Source: a bacterium
Lineage (GTDB): Bacteria > Patescibacteriota > Minisyncoccia > Phycocordibacterales > UBA6065
Length of the DNA: 6,337 bases
Assembly: GCA_030648825.1 (NCBI GenBank)
Contig: JAUSGU010000053.1
Location: 1-6,337 of the forward strand
Direction of reading: 5' to 3'
In this document: piece after piece, positions 1 through 5,194 of the stretch
Layout: every line of letters begins with the position of its first letter
Position numbering within the stretch: position 1 is the stretch's first letter
The notes under the pieces: model-generated
Told to the model about the DNA's origin: nothing
Database searches by the model: none
Seen by the model: only the letters and a program-made list of their open reading frames with translations
Translations under genes and position numbers: made by a program

Positions 1-11
1 TAGATTTGTTG

Positions 12-17
12 TATAAT
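12..17 (+). promoter_or_regulatory. Candidate -10 box upstream of the PrgI-like gene
   Basis: A perfect TATAAT lies 8 nt before the ATG at 26. With the usual spacing, transcription would begin near position 24, giving a leader of about 2 nt, so the message would be essentially leaderless. There is no Shine-Dalgarno sequence between the box and the ATG. A -35 box cannot be judged because only 11 nt precede the motif. The AT-rich context makes a chance match possible. Confidence 0.45.
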
Positions 18-25
18 ATATCAAT

Positions 26-469
26 ATGCGTTTCCAAGTTCCTCAATTCATAGAAGTAGAAGACAAAATTTTTGGACCACTCACTCTAAAACAATTTATA
101 TACCTCCTAGGCGGAGCGGGGCTTTCTTTTATCATTTACACATTTGTGGGTAATCTATTTGTCAGCGCCATATTTATTTTGCCCGTTATAGGATTCGCTT
201 TGGCTTTAGCTTTCTACAAAATCAACAACAAACCGTTTATCGGTGTCGTGGAGGCGGCATTCAATTATTATCTCGGTAGCAAGCTATACATTTGGAAGAA
301 AATAGACAAACCAATACAGACAAAAAACGTGGTCGGCCAACCGTCATCCAGTTCGGAGTTCTATGTGCCAAAACTCTCCGACAGTAAATTAAAAGACCTG
401 ACATGGAGCCTGGATATCAAACAGAGTGCCAATCCCGCCCAGAATCAAGCGGGCAAGCAGACATTTTAG
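26..469 (+). CDS. prgI: PrgI family (VirB3-like) inner-membrane protein of a T4SS-like locus
   Basis: This 147-residue protein matches the PrgI family seen in Gram-positive conjugative elements and CPR T4SS-like loci. These are small two-helix membrane proteins encoded just before VirB4 and thought to play the VirB3 role of holding the ATPase at the membrane. Visible hallmarks are the N-terminal MRFQVPQFIEVEDKIFGPLT segment, a basic-polar LKQF step into the membrane, two hydrophobic helices at about residues 24-42 and 44-63, and the FYKINNKPF segment after helix 2. The remaining ~75 residues are polar and probably cytoplasmic; the tail, from about residue 95, is Ser/Pro/Gln-rich and looks disordered. 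The next gene encodes the VirB4 N-terminal domain, as expected for the family. The ATG at 26 gives the full conserved N-terminus, although no ribosome-binding site precedes it. The symbol is at family level only. Confidence 0.88.
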   Translation: MRFQVPQFIEVEDKIFGPLTLKQFIYLLGGAGLSFIIYTFVGNLFVSAIFILPVIGFALALAFYKINNKPFIGVVEAAFNYYLGSKLYIWKKIDKPIQTKNVVGQPSSSSEFYVPKLSDSKLKDLTWSLDIKQSANPAQNQAGKQTF

Positions 470-475
470 TATAAT
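470..475 (+). promoter_or_regulatory. Candidate -10 box in the PrgI-TraC intergenic gap
   Basis: A TATAAT immediately follows the TAG stop of the PrgI-like gene. It could start an internal transcript near 482, just before an ATG at 485 and 50 nt before the TraC-like gene. I see no matching -35 hexamer about 17 nt upstream, so this is a weak call in AT-rich sequence. Confidence 0.25.
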
Positions 476-484
476 GTTTCAAGT

Positions 485-541
485 ATGATATTGCAGGTGT
501 TCAAAAAATTTTCATACAAAATTTCAATAGGATGGCCGTAA
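485..541 (+). CDS. Possible 18-residue leader peptide / micro-ORF
   Basis: An ATG 9 nt after a TATAAT box opens an 18-codon frame, MILQVFKKFSYKISIGWP, ending at TAA. The frame overlaps the first 10 bases of the TraC-like gene (ATG at 532). This geometry could allow a terminating ribosome to restart at 532, which would help because that gene has only an AGG touching its ATG and no properly spaced ribosome-binding site. The peptide resembles no family I know and carries no run of regulatory codons typical of attenuators. It may be a chance frame. Comparing related genomes for conservation of its start, stop and overlap would decide. Confidence 0.2.
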   Translation: MILQVFKKFSYKISIGWP

Positions 542-1167
542 AAGCAAAAACAACCCAGGAGTTCGTTCCCATAAAAGAGATTCGGCAGGGAATTGTCATT
601 CTCCGAGATGATTCTCTGCGTGGTATTGTCATGGCATCATCTCTCAACTTTGCCCTCAAATCGGCGGATGAACAGCAGTCCATTATCATGCAATTCCAGA
701 ACTTTCTCAATTCTCTGGATTTTTCTATACAGATATTCATTCAATCCAGAAAACTGGATATCAGGCCTTATATAGCTCTCTTGGAAAATAGACAAAAAGA
801 ACAAATAGGAGATCTGCTGAAAATTCAAACGCGGGAATATATAGAATTCATAAAAAACTTCACAGAAAATTCCAATATAATGACCAAAACTTTCTTTGTG
901 GTCGTACCATACACCCCAGCCATGGTTACGTCGGACGGAGTGGCCAGCGCCTTCGGCAAGAAAAAAACCGAAGCTGAGAGTGCCGAGAAAAAATTGGGTG
1001 AATTTGAGGAACATAGGAGCCAATTGGAGCAGAGAGTGGCGGTTGTAACCCAAGGTTTGGTTCGTTGCGGTATCAGAACGGTAGAATTGGGCACAGAAGA
1101 GATCGTCGAACTCTTCTACAAGATTTTCAATCCAGGAGATACAGAAAAGCCGATTCCCCTGAAGTGA
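532..1167 (+). CDS. TraC-like domain protein: detached N-terminal domain of a VirB4-type ATPase
   Basis: This 211-residue soluble protein corresponds to the N-terminal domain that is normally fused to VirB4/TraC/TraE conjugation ATPases. Residues 11-75 show the typical pattern: FVPIKEI, an I(V)IL-type strand with RGIV, then a helix with EQQSIIMQFQNFLNSLDF leading into the strand SIQIFIQSRKLDI. Residues ~90-122 give the YIEFI...TKTFFVVVPY strand-helix pattern, and ~143-172 form a charged helix. The end, GIRTVELGTEEIVELFYKIFNP, matches the segment that in full-length relatives comes just before the core. There is no Walker motif, so it cannot hydrolyse ATP alone. It probably binds the ATPase encoded 24 nt downstream. 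The start is fixed because no ATG, GTG or TTG lies in frame between 532 and an upstream stop. A spaced Shine-Dalgarno sequence is absent. Confidence 0.85.
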   Translation: MAVKAKTTQEFVPIKEIRQGIVILRDDSLRGIVMASSLNFALKSADEQQSIIMQFQNFLNSLDFSIQIFIQSRKLDIRPYIALLENRQKEQIGDLLKIQTREYIEFIKNFTENSNIMTKTFFVVVPYTPAMVTSDGVASAFGKKKTEAESAEKKLGEFEEHRSQLEQRVAVVTQGLVRCGIRTVELGTEEIVELFYKIFNPGDTEKPIPLK

Positions 1168-1178
1168 TCGGATAAAAA

Positions 1179-1184
1179 TATAAA
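1179..1184 (+). promoter_or_regulatory. Weak -10-like motif before the VirB4 gene
   Basis: TATAAA sits in the A-rich 24-nt gap between the TraC-like and VirB4 genes and would place a transcript start at about 1191, one base before the ATG at 1192. It is listed mainly because the same spacing recurs at other starts in this window. It may simply be a low-complexity, unstructured translation-start region. Confidence 0.15.
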
Positions 1185-1191
1185 TAAAAAC

Positions 1192-2994
1192 ATGGCATTT
1201 TTTGATTTTTTAAAGAAGAAGCAGAACGCAGTAAATATCGCTCCGATTTTACCGCAGGAAATCTATGAGGCAGGTGTTTTGGAATTAAAAGACGTCATCG
1301 CTCCGTCGGCCTTAAAGGTTTCGCCTCGTGAATTGTCCCTTGGTGACAAAACAGTGAGAAGCTTCTTTGTCATTTCGTACCCTCGATTCCTCTCCGAGAG
1401 CTGGTTCGCCCCTATCATAAACTTGGACAAAGTGTTCAACATTTCCATATTCATTCATCCCGTAGAAACAGCAAAGGTACTGCGTCAATTCCAGAAAAAA
1501 GTAGCCGAGGTACAGAGCCAAATTTCAATTCGTGAGCAAAAAGGCCTCGTTCGCGACCCTATGTTGGATACCGCTTATCAAGATTTGGAAAGTCTGCGTG
1601 ATCAGCTACAGCAGGCCCAAGAAAAGCTTTTTGATGTGGGTGTTTACATCTCAATATACGGCGAAACAGAGTCAGAATTGGATAAAACCGAGTCGGAAAT
1701 AAAGTCTATTCTGGAATCAAAACTCGTTTATGTAAAACCAGCTCTATTCCAGCAGGAACAAGGCTACAAGAGCAATTTACCGACGGCCTCTGATGAATTG
1801 GGTGTCCATTCAAAACTCAATTCCTCACCTCTGTCATCTCTCTTTCCTTTTATTTCTTTTGACCTCACATCTGATAAAGGAATTCTGTATGGAATAAATA
1901 GACACAACTCCAGCCTCGTTTTGTTTGACCGATTTTCTCTGGAAAACTACAATTCTATAACTTTTGCAAAATCCGGCGCGGGAAAATCATACGCCACAAA
2001 ACTGGAAATCATCCGCACACTGATGTTTGACACGGATGTCATCGTCATAGACCCGGAAAAAGAATACGAATATCTGGCCGAAGCCACCGGCGGGAAATAT
2101 TTCAACATCTCTCTCAATTCCGAGCATCATATAAATCCATTTGATCTGCCGATCCCGCGCGAAGACGAATCGCCGGCTGATGTTTTGCGTAGCAACATCA
2201 TCAACTTGGTCGGACTGTTCCGTATCATGATGGGAGGACTGACGGCCGAAGAAGATGCCATCATAGATAGGGCAATTACAGAGACATATGCACTCAAGGA
2301 CATCACACCGGATTCTAATTTTACAAATGCCCAGGCCCCACTCCTCTCCGATTTTGAACTCGTTCTGGCCGGCATGGAAGGAGGGGAATCTCTCGTTCAG
2401 AGGCTCACAAAATATACAAAAGGCACGTGGGCTGGTTTTATAAACAGACCAACAAACGTGGATATTGGCGCCAAATTCATCGTTTTCTCCCTGCGCGATA
2501 TGGAAGATGACCTCAAACCAGTGGCCATGTATATCGTTACTCACTATATATGGAATGCTATTCGCAAAAATTTGAAGAAACGCTTACTGGTCATAGATGA
2601 AGCTTGGTGGATGATGAAATCGGAAGATACGGCATCGTTTTTGTTGGGGCTTGCAAAGCGCGGTCGCAAGTATTATCTGGGCGTCGCCACGATCACCCAA
2701 GATGTGGACGACTTCCTCAAATCACCCTATGGTCTGCCCATCATCACAAATTCCTCTATACAAATGCTTTTGAAGCAATCAGCATCTTCCATAGACAAAT
2801 TACAGCAGGTTTTCAATCTCACTGATGAAGAAAAGTATCTTCTCTTGGAATCAGACGTGGGCGAAGGTATATTCTTTGTCGGCCTCAAACATGTGGCCAT
2901 AAAAATCATCGCTTCGTACACGGAAGACCAGATCATCACGTCCGATCCTTCCCAGATTTTGGCCATCAAGGCGGCAAAGAAGAATTTGCAGTAG
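1192..2994 (+). CDS. virB4: VirB4-type conjugation/T4SS ATPase, core and motor domain
   Basis: This 600-residue protein is the AAA+/RecA-like motor that powers substrate movement or pilus assembly at the cytoplasmic face of the inner membrane. Residues ~28-95 (APSALKVSPRELSLGDKTVRSF onward) match the VirB4 region that follows the TraC-like domain. Residues ~97-150 form a coiled-coil hairpin rich in Gln/Glu, as in VirB4 relatives. Walker A is AKSGAGKS at 259-266, with Ala in place of the first Gly. A DPEKEY motif follows at 287-292, Walker B is RLLVIDEAWWMM with D469/E470, a KRGRKY segment lies at 489-494, and a glutamine (Q503) in the TQD motif may be a sensor. The C-terminus (ITNSSIQMLLKQ..., then FNLTDEEKYLLL) is typical of the family. 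At 600 residues it is shorter than usual VirB4 proteins (roughly 800); the missing part is the preceding 211-residue protein. No frameshift is visible. No Shine-Dalgarno sequence precedes the ATG. Confidence 0.93.
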   Translation: MAFFDFLKKKQNAVNIAPILPQEIYEAGVLELKDVIAPSALKVSPRELSLGDKTVRSFFVISYPRFLSESWFAPIINLDKVFNISIFIHPVETAKVLRQFQKKVAEVQSQISIREQKGLVRDPMLDTAYQDLESLRDQLQQAQEKLFDVGVYISIYGETESELDKTESEIKSILESKLVYVKPALFQQEQGYKSNLPTASDELGVHSKLNSSPLSSLFPFISFDLTSDKGILYGINRHNSSLVLFDRFSLENYNSITFAKSGAGKSYATKLEIIRTLMFDTDVIVIDPEKEYEYLAEATGGKYFNISLNSEHHINPFDLPIPREDESPADVLRSNIINLVGLFRIMMGGLTAEEDAIIDRAITETYALKDITPDSNFTNAQAPLLSDFELVLAGMEGGESLVQRLTKYTKGTWAGFINRPTNVDIGAKFIVFSLRDMEDDLKPVAMYIVTHYIWNAIRKNLKKRLLVIDEAWWMMKSEDTASFLLGLAKRGRKYYLGVATITQDVDDFLKSPYGLPIITNSSIQMLLKQSASSIDKLQQVFNLTDEEKYLLLESDVGEGIFFVGLKHVAIKIIASYTEDQIITSDPSQILAIKAAKKNLQ

Positions 2995-2997
2995 GAG

Positions 2998-3094
2998 AAA
3001 AAGTGGCAGACATAGTCTTGCGTTGCTCGGGACGGGACCCTTGCCTAAGGGCAACCCCGTCCCTGCGCTACTCAGACTATATCTGCCACTTTTT
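2998..3094 (+). terminator. 97-nt imperfect inverted repeat; likely terminator, possibly REP/MITE-like
   Basis: The hairpin begins 3 nt after the virB4 stop. The outer stem pairs 2998-3018 with 3074-3094 over 21 positions with a single C/A mismatch (3011/3081), from AAAAAGTGGCAGA on the left to TCTGCCACTTTTT on the right. In the same register, 3029-3036 (GGGACGGG) pairs with 3056-3063 (CCCGTCCC). The tip can form either TTGCC/GGCAA (3041-3045 with 3050-3054) or CCCTT/AAGGG (3038-3042 with 3047-3051). The two 10-nt strands of the internal loop do not pair; they are 8/10 identical as direct repeats (TGCGTTGCTC and TGCGCTACTC). The A5 and T5 ends suit bidirectional intrinsic termination. The length and layered symmetry exceed a simple terminator and suggest a dispersed palindromic element, which needs genome-wide comparison. 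Confidence 0.7.
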
Positions 3095-3101
3095 ATTTAC
3101 A

Positions 3102-3110
3102 TGGTACAAT
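3102..3110 (+). promoter_or_regulatory. Extended -10 promoter for the secreted-protein/pilin unit
   Basis: TGGTACAAT fits the extended -10 pattern TGn plus a TATAAT-like hexamer (TACAAT, 3105-3110). Such promoters can work without a -35 box, and none is obvious in the hairpin arm upstream. Standard spacing puts +1 at 3117, exactly the A of the next start codon, so the transcript would be leaderless. Its place just after the terminator-like hairpin supports a new transcription unit. Confidence 0.5.
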
Positions 3111-3116
3111 ATTCTC

Positions 3117-4109
3117 ATGTCCCGCTTGATAAAAAGCTCTATTTTGCTCTTTGTTTTCTCTCTTTCTTTCTTTTCTCTTGCTCATGCTCAAGGTATTCCG
3201 GGTGTGAATGAGCCCGTGACACTTCAAACATCACCTCGATTTCCAAAACCTGATACGACAGTTACAATTACCGCCCAGAGTTTCAGCACAGACCTCAATC
3301 GCGCAGGATTTTCGTGGATCTCCGGTGGCAAAGTAATAAAACAGGGAACTGGGGTCACATCTGTCGTTGTGCCTTCTGGCAAAGTGGGAATTCTCACTTC
3401 TGTTTCTGTTACAGTTACGACGGTAGATATAGGTACCATATCGCAAGAGGTATCTTGGAGACCGGCGGACGTGACTCTGGTTTGGAAATCTGACGGCTAT
3501 ACTCCGCCATTCTATCGTGGCAAGGCACTAGAGTCATACGGCGCGTCTTTTCGCGTGACAGCCATCCCAGAATTTTTCACGGAAGCTGGCAAGAGGATTG
3601 ATCCGAAAACTCTCGTCTATACATGGAAGAAAAATGGCACGATTGATCCAAATCAATCCGGATATGGCAAAGACTCTTTTACATCTTCACAAGCTAGTTA
3701 TATTCGCGGAGGAGATGACATAAACGTGGAAGTTTCAAACAACGATGGGAGTATCATCGCCACGAAAACTACAACAATCAGTCCGGGAATTCCAGAAATA
3801 ATTTTCTATGAGGAGAGCCCTCTGTATGGGATACAATATGAGGAGGCTTTAAATGACACTTTCAATTTGACCGCCGAGGAGGTTACTCTGTGCGCGGAGC
3901 CTTTCAATGTTTCTACAAACAACATATTCGCCGGATTAAATCTAGATTGGAGTATAAACGGCGATTCTGTACCCAGCTTCAAGGATAAAAATAAAATAAC
4001 CCTCCGAAAAGCAGGCGCAGTCGGCGGACAATCCGCTATCGGCCTGTCAATCCAACATCAAACCAAAATCCTGCAGGGCGGAATAGCGAGCATAAATATA
4101 ATTCAATGA
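3117..4109 (+). CDS. Secreted protein with three Ig-like repeats, T4SS/pilus-associated
   Basis: The protein has 330 residues and no function I can name. The N-terminus has a basic start (MSRLIKSS), a hydrophobic core and AHA followed by Q at about residue 24, a classic Sec signal peptide for signal peptidase I. I see no later membrane helix. The mature part is rich in Thr, Ser, Val and Gly with alternating beta-strand character. A W-x-x-(N/G)-G turn recurs at W67 (SWISGG), W170 (TWKKNG) and W278 (DWSING), about 105 residues apart, indicating three Ig/PKD-like beta-sandwich modules. A longer frame could open at a GTG at 3003, but it would run through the palindromic hairpin and bury the signal peptide, so the ATG at 3117 is preferred. 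The stop overlaps the pilin gene start (ATGA), implying translational coupling and a shared role outside the membrane, perhaps as an adhesin or pilus accessory. Confidence 0.82.
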   Translation: MSRLIKSSILLFVFSLSFFSLAHAQGIPGVNEPVTLQTSPRFPKPDTTVTITAQSFSTDLNRAGFSWISGGKVIKQGTGVTSVVVPSGKVGILTSVSVTVTTVDIGTISQEVSWRPADVTLVWKSDGYTPPFYRGKALESYGASFRVTAIPEFFTEAGKRIDPKTLVYTWKKNGTIDPNQSGYGKDSFTSSQASYIRGGDDINVEVSNNDGSIIATKTTTISPGIPEIIFYEESPLYGIQYEEALNDTFNLTAEEVTLCAEPFNVSTNNIFAGLNLDWSINGDSVPSFKDKNKITLRKAGAVGGQSAIGLSIQHQTKILQGGIASINIIQ

Positions 4110-5191
4110 TATTTTTCAGTATTACAAAAAAAATTGGTAGTGTGATAATCCTTTCTCTCTTTATTTTTTCCATTTTTGGGACATTAGCTTATGCTCAAAA
4201 CACCCAACCAACCATGGGACCAGATTGTACAAAAGAGTATTGCGCCCTCACGACAGTTCCCGGAGCTTTTGATGCTTGTAAAGCAGACAAAAACGGTGTT
4301 ATCACCTGCGAGAAAGGAACTATCAAAAATCCTGTGTCTGTCATAAAAAACATATACGGCATATCCATAGGCATAGGCGCCATGTTGGCCATCGTCATGA
4401 TTATATGGGCGGGGATTGAATATGCTACAACCGAAGCTATCACCGGAAAATCCGACGCCAAAGAAAAATGGCAAGGCGCCGTTTTCGGCCTTGTCCTCCT
4501 CCTCGCTTCATATATCATCTTGCGCACCATAAACGTGGACTTGGTAAACATCAATCTGGATTTGGGAACGCCAAAATCTGGGGGGGAGGTAGATGTTAAC
4601 GCTTTAAGTAATATTGTGAAAGCGGCAAATGAAACAGCGGCAGCTGTTCAACGGGCCGAAAAAAATGCTATTGAAGCTCAAAAAACTCTTACCACTGTAA
4701 AAGATGAACAAAATAATCTTAAAAAGGCACTGACTACCGAAAGGGATCCAAAAAAAATAGAAGATTTGCAACAAAAAATTACTGCGAACGAAAAAATAAT
4801 AACTGATCAAGAAAAAGTGGTTGCATCTGCTATTACAGATCAAAAAATAATGATTGCTATAAACAATCAACAATTATTACTCGTTGAACAGAAGAAAAAA
4901 ATAGAGGATTTGCAAAAACTTGGCGGGACGTTGTCTAAGACTACAAACGAAAAATACGATATATCAAAAGACTTACGTACCCAAAAACAAATAATAGAAG
5001 CTAGAAAAGTATTTGCTTCTCAATACAATACAAATACAATACAAATACGTGAATCGAATCCAAATTTGGTTAATTCATTCAATCAAAAGAGTGTTCTACA
5101 ACAACAGACATTTGACAATGAAATAGCTAACTCTATTAGCTGTCCAAAAGGAATAATCGTCACGGCGGTAAGTGTAATATGTAAAAATTAA
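4106..5191 (+). CDS. T4SS pilin-like (VirB2-type) protein with long coiled-coil C-terminal extension
   Basis: This 361-residue protein has two unlike halves. Residues 1-30 form a signal peptide (KK, hydrophobic core, AYA before Q31). A short exported segment carries four cysteines (41, 46, 58, 68) that could form disulfides. Two membrane helices follow at about 85-105 (GIGAMLAIVMIIWAGIEYAT) and 124-142, joined by a short polar loop with GKSDAKEKWQGA. This helix-loop-helix is the signature of CPR type IV secretion pilins related to VirB2/TrbC. Residues ~172-272 are a Gln/Lys/Glu-rich coiled coil, and the tail ends with C346 and C359. Typical VirB2-type pilins lack such an extension. It is AT-rich (hand count 145 G+C of 480 at 4681-5160, about 30%), against 33/60 in the pilin core at 4441-4500. 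A G7 tract (4580-4586) marks the junction. The gene is coupled to the upstream gene by a 4-nt overlap. Confidence 0.8.
   Translation: MIFFSITKKIGSVIILSLFIFSIFGTLAYAQNTQPTMGPDCTKEYCALTTVPGAFDACKADKNGVITCEKGTIKNPVSVIKNIYGISIGIGAMLAIVMIIWAGIEYATTEAITGKSDAKEKWQGAVFGLVLLLASYIILRTINVDLVNINLDLGTPKSGGEVDVNALSNIVKAANETAAAVQRAEKNAIEAQKTLTTVKDEQNNLKKALTTERDPKKIEDLQQKITANEKIITDQEKVVASAITDQKIMIAINNQQLLLVEQKKKIEDLQKLGGTLSKTTNEKYDISKDLRTQKQIIEARKVFASQYNTNTIQIRESNPNLVNSFNQKSVLQQQTFDNEIANSISCPKGIIVTAVSVICKN
4580..4586 (+). repeat. G7 homopolymer at the pilin/extension junction
   Basis: Seven Gs cover codons 159-161 (GGG GGG GAG). With six Gs the frame reads S-G-G-R and stops at TAG, giving a protein of about 161 residues. 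With eight Gs it stops at TAA after about 164 residues. Either change would leave the signal peptide and both pilin helices intact and remove the coiled coil. The tract is thus a candidate slippage switch or a homopolymer sequencing error site. Confidence 0.6.
5026..5047 (+). repeat. Perfect 11-bp tandem duplication inside the pilin-extension gene
   Basis: CAATACAAATA occurs twice back to back (5026-5036 and 5037-5047), preceded by a partial copy, CAATA (5021-5025). It encodes the QYNTNTIQI stretch. Because the unit is not a multiple of three, gain or loss of one copy would shift the reading frame. Confidence 0.8.
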
Positions 5192-5194
5192 AAC

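Noticed and set aside
433..455. Short CCCGC/GCGGG inverted repeat near the end of the PrgI-like gene as a terminator
   Set aside because: Only about 5 bp with a 10-nt loop, located inside the coding region and not followed directly by a T-run.
1987..2544. 185-codon antisense frame inside virB4
   Set aside because: It lies fully opposite the conserved ATPase motor, is rich in Cys, His and Phe as antisense shadows often are, and has no homology I recognise.
3003..3116. N-terminal extension of the secreted protein from a GTG at 3003
   Set aside because: The extension is translated from the palindromic hairpin, would place 38 unrelated residues before a clear signal peptide, and the ATG at 3117 has a promoter at fitting distance.
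3023..3211. 62-codon + strand frame across the hairpin
   Set aside because: It is out of frame with the signal-peptide gene, begins in the hairpin and has no recognisable features; its overlap with a well-supported gene makes it a shadow.
4126..4133. A8 run near the start of the pilin gene as a phase-variation tract
   Set aside because: It encodes the basic KK of the signal peptide, such runs are common in AT-rich genomes, and, unlike the G7 tract, its position has no structural significance beyond disrupting the gene.
4195..4554. 119-codon antisense frame opposite the pilin core
   Set aside because: The apparent hydrophobic segments are the reverse reading of the pilin helices; no independent start context or family.
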